Source: Solwaraspora sp. WMMD1047
Lineage (GTDB): Bacteria; Actinomycetota; Actinomycetes; Mycobacteriales; Micromonosporaceae
Reading direction: 5' to 3'
Assembly: GCF_029626155.1 (NCBI RefSeq)
Contig: NZ_JARUBL010000001.1
Span: forward strand, 4,506,501 to 4,570,500
DNA length: 64,000 bases
Shown: in pieces, positions 9,401 through 13,863 of the stretch
Layout: every line of letters starts with the position of its first letter
How positions within the stretch are numbered: position 1 is the stretch's first letter
The notes under the pieces: model-generated
Told to the model about the DNA's origin: nothing
Database searches by the model: none
Seen by the model: the letters and a program-made list of their open reading frames with translations, nothing else
Translations under genes and position numbers: made by a program

Positions 9401-10975
9401 GGGGTTGTTCGGGCTGGCCGGGGTGGGGGTGGCCAGTCCGGACGAGTCGGGGGTGGGCGTCGCGGGCGTCGGCGTGGCCGGGGTCGGCGTCGCCGGGGTT
9501 GGGGCGGCCGGTGTCGGGGGGGCCGAATCTTCCCGTGTGGGCGTGCGCGACTCCGGTGTGCTGGTGGTGGTGCCGCTGTCCCGGCCGCTTCCGGTCGTTG
9601 TGGGCGTACCCGTTGTGGGTTGGCCGGTGGTGGTGGAGCCGGTGGTCGTGGTCGTCGTGCTGGCGGTCGTGGTCGGGCTGGTGGAGGTGGCGGACGGTGC
9701 GGAGACGACGCCGGCCGGGGCCGTGCGGGAACCCGGTGCGGTGGCGGTGCTCGTGCCGGTGCCGCCCGCGTTGGCGCCGGTCGGGGTGGTGGCGCCCACC
9801 GGTACGGGCGTGTTCGCGCCGGCGGGGGTGAGCACCGGAGCCGGGGTGGGCAGCACGGCGGGCGGCGCGGAGTTGGCGCCCGACGGCAGGTTCGCGCCGG
9901 ATGGCAGGTTCGCGCCGGAGTTGCCGAACAGGTTCTGCGCGGCTTGGCCGACGGTCGGGGTGATCAGGTCGGGGCGGGCACCACCGCGGCGGGTCTCGCT
10001 GAGGATCTCGCCGAGCAGCGCGGCAGGGGTCAGCGAGTTGGTGAGATTGCCGAGCGTCATTCCGCTGTAGAGGTGGTTGCGTTGTGCCCAGTCGGTCAGG
10101 CCGGCGGCGTCGAGCGCCCGGTCCCGGCCGTACTGCAGCACGTTGTCGCCGAACTGGCCGACGCCGAACGCGACCGCCTCCACGACGCGGCTGTTTATGC
10201 CGAAGGTCAGCGGTCCGCCGATGGCGCCCGCGATGAAGCTGTCGACAAGTTCCACGCCGAATCTGGTGGCCCAGCCCTCGGTGAACGGGTCGTGCCCCTC
10301 GGCGGCCTGCAGCAGTAGGATGCCGCCCTTGATGCCGCCCATCACGCCGGCGTACATCAGGCCGCCGCGCAGCGCCGCCCGGCCGACGTTGCGGGCCAGA
10401 TTCTGGGTGAACTGCCGGACCCCGGCCCGGACCGTCTCCTGCCAGAGCCGGGTGACGAGTTGCCGGGCCAACGCGACGATGCTCTGCCGGGCGGTGACGA
10501 TGGCGGCCAGTCCGGCCAACCCGCCGATGCCGGTCCAGATGGTGATGATGGCCTGGATCAGCGCGATCGCCATCATCACCAGCGTGACGACGGCCATCCA
10601 CTTCATGGTCTCGATCTCGAGGGCCTTGACGTGCACGGTCTGCTGGACCGCGCCGAGCAGTTCGCCCATCCCGGCGATCTCGTCGAAGTACGCCTGGAAG
10701 TGGGCGCGCGCGACCTGGGCCGAGCCGTCGCCCTGCCACGCGTCGAAGTCGCCGAAGTAGTCCTGCAGCTCCTCCAGATGCGCCTGGTAGAGCTCAGCGG
10801 CGTGCAGGTAGGAGTCGGAGAGGTCGAACAGCCGGTCGTGGCGGGCCTCCGGCCACTGGGTGATCATTTCGAGGAAGTCGCCGAGGACGGGGATCCACTC
10901 GTTGATCTGGATCATGCACTGTCGTATCTGCTCAAGTGCATAGTCAGCGCCATCGCCGACGGCATTGTCCGCCAC
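1..10975 (-). CDS. Giant multi-domain polymorphic toxin, type VII secretion type (3' end outside window)
   Basis: One minus-strand frame is open from GTG 10975 to the window edge. I checked every TTA, CTA and TCA on the plus strand over this interval and none falls in the stop phase, giving at least 3,658 codons. The GTG is preceded by GGGGAGG at a 5-base gap. Residues 1-100 are helical with a WQGDG (WXG-type) turn, followed by hydrophobic segments, resembling CpnT-like type VII effectors. Then come Thr/Pro/Asp-rich linkers with GGRSDLP-type repeats, a zincin-like domain (HEGMH from His1288), a RelA/SpoT-like domain (about 1713-1888), three Tox-PL modules with Cys2186, Cys2631 and Cys3046, WPDQ repeats and a GNAT-like region. 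Expected role: exported effector for contact-dependent competition. Four small genes are nested out of frame. It may be one protein, or the distal modules may be translated from internal starts; the sequence shows only that the frame is uninterrupted. Confidence 0.85.
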   Translation of the reverse strand, partial: MADNAVGDGADYALEQIRQCMIQINEWIPVLGDFLEMITQWPEARHDRLFDLSDSYLHAAELYQAHLEELQDYFGDFDAWQGDGSAQVARAHFQAYFDEIAGMGELLGAVQQTVHVKALEIETMKWMAVVTLVMMAIALIQAIITIWTGIGGLAGLAAIVTARQSIVALARQLVTRLWQETVRAGVRQFTQNLARNVGRAALRGGLMYAGVMGGIKGGILLLQAAEGHDPFTEGWATRFGVELVDSFIAGAIGGPLTFGINSRVVEAVAFGVGQFGDNVLQYGRDRALDAAGLTDWAQRNHLYSGMTLGNLTNSLTPAALLGEILSETRRGGARPDLITPTVGQAAQNLFGNSGANLPSGANLPSGANSAPPAVLPTPAPVLTPAGANTPVPVGATTPTGANAGGTGTSTATAPGSRTAPAGVVSAPSATSTSPTTTASTTTTTTGSTTTGQPTTGTPTTTGSGRDSGTTTSTPESRTPTREDSAPPTPAAPTPATPTPATPTPATPTPDSSGLATPTPASPNNPTPSSPTPDGGPRPDADTTIRPDPPMADPVRGDGTRADNAPTTPDPTSRTPDQATPEGDRTRDQDPLNTTGPAPNVDGSPPLDSTAQTTPTRDAADGVPPGDRTPDGAGADGRAPDQRAGDGQPPSPVTPLPDSGRSDSGRSDADRSDPARSEPAADPSRSEPDPGTGRDEPRWWEWRQRIEQRIETQYAGGVAAHLGGLRGDVDAVVGSAPRLTPDLVQQALNTRPDSLNRYGERLRGFIEQNFTRVDESGNRRPMTATEIDARLDQMRIEARPAPSPTRPDAPEPDAAERDTPEPNVPERGAPEPDAAERNTPEPSALQPTAPQPDGANRDDRPDRTHRSDLPDGGRSDLPDGGRSELPSDGRADLAEGGRSDLPEGGRADLPEGGRSDLPDGGRSDLLDRGRTDSVGPDSRPDGAPRPDGTRPDVDPRRDGDSLREGVVRAEGRTPPDGTVRPESAVRGDGTTPAEGRARPEEEVRAEGTVPVERPRTTPDVTASTNPPHTGDGPRNEDPSRDTESELRPTDNLGPNYPTRDGRTGADLPQQVRDMVDQARQRLIDNYPEHAIAGRLRDLDDIARMADRLQDTVARARSTGDTRDLVRQVRELSNAVNRYSDRYRNWHHPTRPDIPADPGWRDLDGVDPLNSVEMANRAATIDPDTHRFHVMDQAIAIAKIGDVLGPEFEAHARRTFERTVPMDIQHAQHLLPSDEVRRLSRSIARDSRGFFEPRSGAVFVNPTTMVQHPVTGGPMSVPRPISGIATTIVHEGMHVLQPNNAVIGNLAEGSLPEPEVARTMGMLRFEREFQAFSVQQRFLHGLAGFRSADPQSDPRIPAADGYRDVAAYSVRQTMDEISNRYNVPRSILPDDLVARLAEMTPERVTEQARSAIAEATHPDPSQRRQGGLVGPITTHVFDTHGWDLDTVQGNPAASDVGPSQDGSGRSTEPETGPDPPNQPAEQFGPHDPQQPGPLGEHFAPGVHDPHAGTPQGFDPKEQRTAALRASEGRQVTRLPVHPENHAGYRSLEALERSGPDDPGRGVEYKEVGHDTRSSVDDQIRRGLAKFQAQPDGSRLEGDIVLDGREAGLSRANAEASLRSRIGRMLANGDPRLDQVGRIDIYLGDGSRLSYADGRITHHTPQGDRTVGTWDPDARRFVEPPTVTPDELDFEHGSPQPPDGGTPEADGPAPEGGPPDPRSVEQRYLDALTPEERAELQAALDRATPVAEQMRSDLLDVEAALREQFQTRDVEVMGDGGSDVKKLVSLARKFLIEGDRFGLDAFLGEANDLARFSLRVPEGPHYNDVVTAALDRLQQAGYRYDPAHDKSFWRPGNRFYGRNVTLFNADGHAIEVQFPTRSSWDAGTHTHRPYETLRLDAPDPVTGESQPPRARIDAFLEILRTNREFGLADRVPGGVDPAGSRDTSFAKWIASRPQVWAAYQAALAADGRTFADEVRERGLGVEDFPIDPKLLQGGRLDAATVQLLRSLPPGPSDGSAGWPAGRGPDGPQLPTPGDRVESPVQDLDGGGRHTGGDNHQSGVRGPVPDGGSGDGRGDSPGASGRDAADRGGDAADRGPGGDGPPRDPSVTPTPDPGPPGPGLADGVPPLESTRTVGPRSLAPIESPQYQRDVEDSLRTENGGYQVGADPSTHPYGQLINDGGPGVVGRGNNCLDNSLAALSSFYGQPEVSAPRWPDRRPDGSIDRTTGEADGPARAGQWLNAAWTPPPVNMPTDPVGRAAAVADQYRQLHQQIADAGPGASALVVAEWLAVDQVTGQPVVDANGAVQMENSHAFVVVYPPGADGPVWWDPQHGRTSSGPPAGYQAATHTLWSMRGEGLARGPLPMPNTTGVAGRPDDVAPNSEGTQHEPGAGTDRGTGARPDHAADRAGRTGGSAPVRARLAGSGDPDGGGAQPGDADRHGQLHHRPDGSDHGPLESADPDGDRGVQRGADPGADNRPTDLARADRDLPDGPATLADTHPGEQRYLDALTPDEQAELQAALDSPGASGRDAADRGGDAADRGPDGDGPPRDPSVAPPSDSGPPGPGLADGVPPLESTRTIGPRNLAPIESPQYQRDVEESLRTEDGGFQVGADPSTHPYGQLVNDGGPNVAGRGNNCLDCSLAALSSFYGRPEVSSPRWPDQRADGSLDTHSGEADGPQRAAGWLGQDWTAPSPDTPSDPVGRAAAVADQYRALHQQVADAGPGASALVVAEWLEVDRETGHLVTAADGAVQMDGSHAFVVVYPPGADGPIWWDPQTGRTFTGPPSGYVSATFALWSMPGGGLAGGPLTRSGLTGDAGGRHHVAQHSEESQRESGPGDNRGTGGGSDHQAARTQHRDSTASIRVRLAGSAEAHPTGNQPGATHRSGQLHHRPDGSDHGPHESADPDGDRGVQRGADPGADNGPADLARADRDTSGGVDESAASPVDRGSVTDSGTRESVGDGPPRDPAVGSPVDPARSGWGLADGVPSVRAGRTFGPGGLAPIESPRHQRDVEESLRTGSGEFLVGANPATHPYGQLINDGGPEVAGRSNNCLDSSLAALSSFYGRPEVSAPRWPDQLPDGTRDHFSGEADGPNRAVAWLGSGWSGPPSNMPTDPVGRSAAVADQYRALHQQIADAGPGASALVVAEWLAVDRNSGQLVTDANGAVQIAGAHALVVVYPLGADGPVWWDPQRGRTSTTPPSGYVAATHTLWSIRGDGLASGPIQRTTGAVGSSDGVVQNSEGRRHEPGDHRGTGGRTGDPIPGDRHPDSSAPVRARLAGSGDPDGVRPQPGEAYRAGELHHRPDGRGHGAVEPAHPDGDRGVQRGADPGADHRPADLARADRHATQPLTQNQTPAVRPERPGPLRRMVDGLRRLFGLADPPSSGARPEPPTTMLPWPDQPTTPPVWPEPTRSVWPEPTPPVWPPDQFTTGPVRPDPQTTAPVRPHQQAASQVWPDQSQVWPDQSYGWPDQGHGWPDQASSAPPRAVPSTVDSTPVPEESSPAVEPAPAPESSHDEVWSDPPWRREGRDPSLDELIPATDAEIARWEGAVREEFARHLDGLEFAGMRLRLDPTVPESFSVYRDSVVIRADILDGERGYVGQAVREFRRDHDGRLIAEHVSLKLSKSVHGRGFADQFNEAMRDWYRYSGVDHISLRAASTIGGYAW
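555..835 (-). repeat. WPDQ/VWPEP low-complexity repeats in the toxin linker
   Basis: The toxin frame encodes irregular repeats of the type VWPEPT, QVWPDQS and GWPDQG, visible in DNA as repeated ctggtcgggccagac-like units between about 595 and 655. They separate the third Tox-PL/immunity unit from the GNAT-like region. Because this bias is seen only in the main toxin frame, it supports that frame being coding beyond the nested gene that ends at 949. Confidence 0.7.
949..1260 (-). CDS. Putative immunity protein nested out of frame behind Tox-PL module 3
   Basis: This 103-residue protein starts at ATG 1260, preceded by GAGGG at about 8 bases, and ends with TAA at 949. It closely matches the products at 2182-2499 and 3508-3834: an N-terminal helix (EITEVQAEEL), ALHPFEHGWLA, HIGLG.CIIDRTG, SLPIPMVIEEYSEAR and an ending in GRQIWPEP. 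Size, position right behind a Tox-PL domain and the strand/VDR-TG pattern suggest a YrhB/Imm35-like immunity protein; that family name is tentative. It is read in the frame one base off the giant toxin frame, which stays open across it. Third positions are GC-rich in this frame, so I regard it as a real gene. Confidence 0.7.
   Translation of the reverse strand: MSQEITEVQAEELATRFLGTGTRIALHPFEHGWLAQAIPTESDRSQGRHIGLGSCIIDRTGVVTVQSSLPIPMVIEEYSEARTQGRITGRQIWPEPTDTPPNP
1265..2060 (-). other. Tox-PL module 3: papain-fold glutamine-deamidase toxin domain
   Basis: The module starts with the pre-toxin signature LAPIESPRHQRDVEES and HPYGQLINDGG, then NNCLDSSLAALSSFYG with the presumed catalytic Cys (residue 3046 of the giant frame), GAHALVVVYP with the presumed His and VWWDPQ with the presumed Asp. 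This Cys-His-Asp order is that of Tox-PL (papain fold toxin 1) domains, which deamidate glutamine in target proteins. The triad is intact. It is the most diverged of the three copies in its pre-toxin segment. Confidence 0.75.
2182..2499 (-). CDS. Putative immunity protein nested out of frame behind Tox-PL module 2
   Basis: The 105-residue product starts at GTG 2499 (VNQDQEITEEQ), chosen because it aligns with the ATG starts of the paralogues at 1260 and 3834 and has GAGG about 9 bases upstream; an in-frame ATG at 2550 is possible but has no homologous extension. It shares HIGLGSYIIDRTG, SLPIPMVIEEYSEAR and GRQIWPEPTE with its two paralogues but differs before these (FEFGWLARPK). The giant toxin frame is open through the entire gene while the third frame has many stops. 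Likely function: neutralising the adjacent Tox-PL domain in the producing or sibling cell. Its divergence may tune it to module 2. Confidence 0.7.
   Translation of the reverse strand: MNQDQEITEEQAGDLITRLLGPSTEIVLHRFEFGWLARPKLTPQEISRGQHIGLGSYIIDRTGVITAHTSLPIPMVIEEYSEARTQGRITGRQIWPEPTETPPAG
2505..3300 (-). other. Tox-PL module 2: papain-fold glutamine-deamidase toxin domain
   Basis: The signature is again LADGVPP, LAPIESPQYQRDVEES, HPYGQLVNDGG, then NNCLDCSLAALSSFYG (presumed nucleophile Cys2631), SHAFVVVYP (His) and IWWDPQ (Asp). The domain is in phase with modules 1 and 3: the catalytic cysteines are 445 and 415 codons apart, both exact codon multiples. It is intact and followed by the nested gene at 2182-2499. 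Confidence 0.78.
3331..3425 (-). pseudogene. Remnant of the 3' end of the 4666-4995 immunity-like gene
   Basis: Read in the same phase as the nested gene at 4666-4995, this stretch encodes EHLGATLPTEEEMQRIGDQ followed by the same ATDRRETRP ending and a stop at 3331. It has no start of its own and is fused at about 3425 to a copy of the beginning of the RelA-like toxin module (EQRYLDALTPDEQ in the giant frame). It is best read as the scar of an internal deletion that removed most of a duplicated RelA-like module and its immunity gene. A still shorter piece (ATDRRETRP-like) recurs near 2088-2118. Confidence 0.7.
3508..3834 (-). CDS. Putative immunity protein nested out of frame behind Tox-PL module 1
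   Basis: The 108-residue protein starts at ATG 3834 (MSQEQELTEEQ), with GAGGG about 8 bases upstream, and stops at 3508. The motifs ALHPFAHGWLA, GMGSYIIDRTG, SLPIPMVIEEYSEAR and GRQIWPEPTE are shared with the copies at 949 and 2182. It starts shortly after the last conserved residues of Tox-PL module 1, as expected for an immunity gene placed directly behind its toxin. The toxin frame continues through it without a stop. YrhB/Imm35-like is my best family guess; the role is inferred from position. Confidence 0.72.
   Translation of the reverse strand: MSQEQELTEEQALDLITRLIGRGGQVALHPFAHGWLAREILTAEERSRGMQIGMGSYIIDRTGVITVHSSLPIPMVIEEYSEARTQGRITGRQIWPEPTETSLTDPRP
3840..4635 (-). other. Tox-PL module 1: papain-fold glutamine-deamidase toxin domain
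   Basis: First of three tandem modules in order of translation. It has the pre-toxin signature (LADGVPPLESTRT, LAPIESPQYQRDVED), then NNCLDNSLAALSSFYG with the presumed catalytic Cys2186, SHAFVVVYP and VWWDPQ. It follows the RelA-like module in the same frame, joined by a Pro/Gly-rich linker that overlaps the nested gene at 4666-4995. Confidence 0.78.
4666..4995 (-). CDS. Small conserved protein, candidate immunity for the RelA-like toxin domain, nested out of frame
   Basis: The 109-residue product begins at ATG 4995 with GGGGGGA seven bases upstream and reads MPQQFSYYVLYRRDHRTD, then PLRVIGWSHRS, TLAEITINPEYEDRF and an acidic C-terminal helix. I recall similar small proteins in actinomycetes but know no assigned function. 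Its start overlaps the end of the RelA-like toxin domain, the usual position of a cognate immunity gene. It lies in a different frame from the giant toxin, which stays open across it. Partial copies of its 3' end recur at 3331-3425 and about 2088-2118, showing it belonged to the duplicated unit. Confidence 0.65.
   Translation of the reverse strand: MPQQFSYYVLYRRDHRTDPPVGLLAEGRTDPNYPLRVIGWSHRSRTWTEAADTLAEITINPEYEDRFRMVDRATAEAIAREHLGATLPTEEEMQRIGDQAATDRRETRP
5310..5835 (-). other. RelA/SpoT-like nucleotidyltransferase toxin domain of the giant protein
   Basis: In the giant frame, about residues 1713-1888 read VEQRYLDALTPEERAEL, then VKKLVSLARKFL, NDLARFSLRV, a GYRYDPAHDKSFW segment, RFYGRNVTLF and AIEVQFPTRSSW, followed by HRPYETLR. 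The order of a Lys-rich helix, D-L-A/I-R strand, GY...W, Y-G-N strand and E-V-Q-F strand matches RelA/SpoT-like folds used as toxins (toxSAS or pyrophosphokinase type). This predicts transfer of pyrophosphate to a nucleotide or RNA. The assignment rests on motif order only. Confidence 0.5.
6690..7700 (-). other. Zincin-like HEXXH metallopeptidase domain in the giant toxin
   Basis: The giant frame encodes a helical segment (YPEHAIAGRLRDLDD) and then TTIVHEGMHVLQP, an HEXXH zinc motif with His1288, Glu1289 and His1292, followed about 25 residues later by EVARTMGMLRFEREFQAF, which could supply the third ligand or stabilising Glu. It sits between the long disordered linkers and the terminal toxin modules, a position suited to self-processing that releases toxin modules, though it could itself be toxic. 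The exact peptidase family is not assigned. Confidence 0.55.
8130..8400 (-). repeat. Heptad-like GGRSDLP(D/E) repeats in the toxin
   Basis: The giant frame encodes about nine tandem variants of G-G-R-(S/A)-(D/E)-L-P-(D/E), seen in DNA as recurring 24-base units such as tcggatcggccgcc. They form part of a long Asp/Arg/Pro-rich, presumably disordered stretch (about 7900-9950) between the N-terminal export region and the folded enzymatic part. Spacer or adhesive stalk is a guess. Confidence 0.75.
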
Positions 10976-11039
10976 GTCAACCTCCCCTCAGCACCCTCAT
11001 CGCAGCCGGCAATCGGACCGGCCGCGCTTGTGACGACTT

Positions 11040-11711
11040 CTACTTCCTGGTCACCCGCTGTGCCACGTACTCACGGCGCCAGGAGACCTCCCTACTCTCA
11101 TCGACGGTGACCTTCCACCGCAGGACGTCAATTGCTGCGCCAACGCCGAAGTGGTCCAGGTAGTAGTGGCATGAGTCGAATCCGAGTTCGACCCGGCCGC
11201 CCGCACGGCTCAGCCGGGGCGGTTCGAGTGCGATCGCGCCGAGTTGTGGATGCGCGGCCACAGCACTGGCAACGTCGTCGATGAACCAACCGGACCGCGC
11301 CAGCTCACTGACGGTGGGCGCGGAGACGACGGGCCCATCAATCCTGGGTCCGGAGTAGAACTCGCCCAACAGTTCGGCGTACGCCATCGGATTCAGGTCA
11401 TCGACGAGCCGGCGGCCGAGGTCGCGCATGGTGGCCAGGTCGTTCACACAAAGGACGGTCCCGTCACAGCATTCGAGCATCCCGTACGTCTCGAGCATGA
11501 CGTCCTCGACCGGGGTGCGCATCACAACCCAGACGGCCTCATCGACCCAGCTCTCCTGGGCAATCAACCAGTCGGAGTGTTGGAACCCGTAGGAACCCCA
11601 GTTGGTGCGGACGGTCATGCTGTCCGGCCAGTCCCGCCGCGCGGTGATGCGTTCGTCGGGAGCGTTCAAGATGTAGCGCTCCAGCGCCGCAACCATCCGG
11701 TCACCGTTCAC
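11040..11711 (-). CDS. Conserved hypothetical protein, tandem paralogue type A (copy 1)
   Basis: The 223-residue protein starts at GTG 11711 because GGAGG lies six bases upstream and its three neighbours start at the same aligned position (VNGDRMVAALERYIL). Shared features are ARRDWPDS, TNWGSYGF, WLIAQESWVDEAV, DLGRRL, AYAELL.EFYS and GFDSCHYY. It is closest to the gene at 12449 (both have EDVMLE.YG). I do not recognise the family. It ends about 65 bases before the giant toxin start and probably shares its transcript, so a role in toxin export, folding or immunity is possible but unproven. Confidence 0.8.
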   Translation of the reverse strand: MNGDRMVAALERYILNAPDERITARRDWPDSMTVRTNWGSYGFQHSDWLIAQESWVDEAVWVVMRTPVEDVMLETYGMLECCDGTVLCVNDLATMRDLGRRLVDDLNPMAYAELLGEFYSGPRIDGPVVSAPTVSELARSGWFIDDVASAVAAHPQLGAIALEPPRLSRAGGRVELGFDSCHYYLDHFGVGAAIDVLRWKVTVDESREVSWRREYVAQRVTRK

Positions 11712-11799
11712 CGCGCACCTCCGGCGCCCACCCGGCTGACGCACCCGGCCGCGTAGCCGAGCCGCCACCGTCGCCCAACCGCATCGGCACCCATGTCGC

Positions 11800-12459
11800 T
11801 CATGGTCGGCTCACGCACTTTGCGACATAGTCCCGGACCCACCGCACTTCGCCAGCCGGACCGCGGAACACCTTCCATCGAAGTACGTCGACGGACCCTC
11901 GAAATGCCTCATGATAGTGACAGGAGCTGAAGGTCAACTCGACATGGTCGGTGGTTGTGTGGACAGACGGGGGTTCCATCAGGGCCGGATCGAGAAAGGG
12001 AAACTTTTCGAGAATCTGACTTACCTCTCGGACCAGCCAGCCGGATCTGGTGCTCTCACTAACCGCGGGAGCGTAAACGACAGGGCCGTCGATATCGGGA
12101 ACCGAGTAGAATTCGGCCAGCAGCTCAGCGTAGGCGAGAGGATCCGGCTCCTTTCCCAGCCGAAGTCCCAGCTCCCGTGCTACATCGACCTTGTTGACGA
12201 ACAACACCTCGCCCTTGGTCGGGACAATCAGACCATATGTCGGTACCGGCACGTGGTCGATCGGGGAACTCAGAACGACCCTTACCGCTTCTTCAACCCA
12301 CAACTCCCTGGCCACTAGCCAGTCCGCCGGCTCGAAGTCGTACCATCCCAGGTTCGTCTGGAGGGTCATGCCGTCGGACCAGCTCCGTCGACCGCGAATC
12401 TGCTCGCGAGGGTTCAGAATGTGGCGCTCGAAGGCCGCCGCCAGCCGATCAACGTCCAC
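11800..12459 (-). CDS. Conserved hypothetical protein, tandem paralogue type B (copy 1)
   Basis: The 219-residue product starts at GTG 12459 with GGGGAGGG seven bases upstream. It has the family features RRSWSDGMT, WLVARELWVEEAVRVV, LAYAELLAEFYSVPDIDGPVV and SSCHYH, and the type-B signature PTYGLIVPTKGEV and FPFLDPA shared with the gene at 13098. Its first 11 bases overlap the end of the type-A gene at 12449. Function unknown; the alternation A-B-A-B suggests the two types work as a pair. Confidence 0.8.
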   Translation of the reverse strand: MDVDRLAAAFERHILNPREQIRGRRSWSDGMTLQTNLGWYDFEPADWLVARELWVEEAVRVVLSSPIDHVPVPTYGLIVPTKGEVLFVNKVDVARELGLRLGKEPDPLAYAELLAEFYSVPDIDGPVVYAPAVSESTRSGWLVREVSQILEKFPFLDPALMEPPSVHTTTDHVELTFSSCHYHEAFRGSVDVLRWKVFRGPAGEVRWVRDYVAKCVSRP

Positions 12460-13108
12460 CCGACACCCTCCCCGCCAGGCGCTCTCGGCGCCAGGAAACT
12501 CCCTCGTCCTCAGCACCACTCACAAGCCACCGACGCACGTCGATTGCTGATCCGATGCCGGCCGGGTTGAAGTAGTAGTGACAGGAATCGAAGCTAAGTT
12601 CATCAGTCACTCGCGGTGGTTTGGGTTCAACCGGAGCGAGTTGCGGGTGGTTGGCCAAGGTAGCTGCGACGTCGCAAACCAGCCAGCCGGATGGAGTTCG
12701 TTCGCTTACCGTGGGCGCGGAGACGATCGGCCCATCGATCTTCGCACCGGAATAGAACTCGGCCAGCAACTCGGCGTAGGCAAGCGGGTTCAGGTCGCCG
12801 CCGAGCCGGCGGCCGAGATCCCGCATCGCTGCCAGGTCATTGACGTAGAGCACGCTGCCGTCGCGGTTAAGAACCAGGCCGTACGACTCCAGCATGACGT
12901 CCTCGATCGGAGTGCTCCGGATGACCCGCACCGCTTCGTCGACCCAGGACTCCCGAGCGATCAACCAGCCAACCGGCTCGATGTCGTACCAGCCCCAGTT
13001 CGTCCCTACGGTGATGCCGTCCGGCCAGTCCCGTCTTGCACTGATGCGTTCGTGGGGAGACCTCAAGACGTAACGTTCGAGCGCCGCAACCAACCGGTCA
13101 CCGTGCAC
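12449..13108 (-). CDS. Conserved hypothetical protein, tandem paralogue type A (copy 2)
   Basis: The 219-residue product starts at GTG 13108 (VHGDRLVAALERYVL), aligned with the copy-1 start; the ribosome site is weak (GGTGGTG), consistent with coupling to the upstream gene it overlaps by 11 bases. It shares ERISARRDWPDG, TNWGWYD, WLIARESWVDEAVRV and EDVMLESYG with the gene at 11040, and also LAEFYSGAKIDGP. No catalytic motif, signal peptide or membrane segment was seen. Confidence 0.8.
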   Translation of the reverse strand: MHGDRLVAALERYVLRSPHERISARRDWPDGITVGTNWGWYDIEPVGWLIARESWVDEAVRVIRSTPIEDVMLESYGLVLNRDGSVLYVNDLAAMRDLGRRLGGDLNPLAYAELLAEFYSGAKIDGPIVSAPTVSERTPSGWLVCDVAATLANHPQLAPVEPKPPRVTDELSFDSCHYYFNPAGIGSAIDVRRWLVSGAEDEGVSWRRERLAGRVSGGR

Positions 13109-13781
13109 GGAACACCACCGCCGGCCGGCTGACGCACCTGGCAGCGTAGCCGCGCTGCCAGCGGACGTCGCCATCGGGCGATCCGCTGACGGTCCATTCG
13201 AGGACATCCGCGGAACCCAAGAACGCCTGGTGATAATGGCATGACGTAAAGCTCATCTCTACCCGGTCCGCTGACTGACGAACGGCTGGTGGGTACAGGG
13301 TCGCCGGGTCGAGGAACGGAAATTCGGCGAGAATCTGGTCGACGTCACGAACCAGCCAACCTGACTTGGTGAATTCGCTGACGGCAACGGCATCGACTAC
13401 GGGCCCTTCAATGTCGGGGACCGAATAGAACTCGGCCAGCAGTTCGGCGTAGGCGAGTGGGTCCAGACTCTCCCCCAACCGGCGTCCCAGTTCGTGTGCG
13501 GCGGCAGTGGAGTTGATGGGGACCACCTCGCCCTCGGTCGGCACGATCAGACCGTAGGTCGGCGCCGGCACGCACTCGGAATAGGAACTGAGGACCACTC
13601 GGACCGCATCAGCGACCCAGGCTTCCTGTGCGATCAGCCAATCCTGCGTCCTGAAGTAGTACGAGCCCCAGTTCGTCTCGATGGTCATGCCCTCGGGATG
13701 GTCCCGCCGGCTGCGGATATCCTCGTGCTGAGGGTGCAGGATGTGGCGTTCGAACGCCGCCATCAGCCGGTCACCGTCCAA
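13098..13781 (-). CDS. Conserved hypothetical protein, tandem paralogue type B (copy 2)
   Basis: The 227-residue product has its start set at TTG 13781, directly preceded by GGGGGAGGGACG and aligned with the other three copies (LDGDRLMAAFERHIL); the upstream ATG at 13862 would add a low-complexity tail and no ribosome site. Type-B features are PTYGLIVPTEGEV, LAEFYSVPDIEGPVV, FPFLDPA and TSCHYH. It is the first gene of the four-paralogue array in transcription order. Function unknown. Confidence 0.78.
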   Translation of the reverse strand: MDGDRLMAAFERHILHPQHEDIRSRRDHPEGMTIETNWGSYYFRTQDWLIAQEAWVADAVRVVLSSYSECVPAPTYGLIVPTEGEVVPINSTAAAHELGRRLGESLDPLAYAELLAEFYSVPDIEGPVVDAVAVSEFTKSGWLVRDVDQILAEFPFLDPATLYPPAVRQSADRVEMSFTSCHYHQAFLGSADVLEWTVSGSPDGDVRWQRGYAARCVSRPAVVFRAR

Positions 13782-13863
13782 CGTCCCTCCCCCCTCGTCC
13801 CGGCCACCTACTGGTGGCGTCGTCTGGAGTCCGCCGCCGGCGGTCAGCCGGCCGCTGGTCATG

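Noticed and set aside
5324-10318. Very long plus-strand open frames (5324-7285 and 7295-10318)
   Set aside because: They are the antisense of the toxin gene. Their products are low-complexity Arg/Val/Gly strings without motifs, while the minus strand encodes recognisable domains with a good start.
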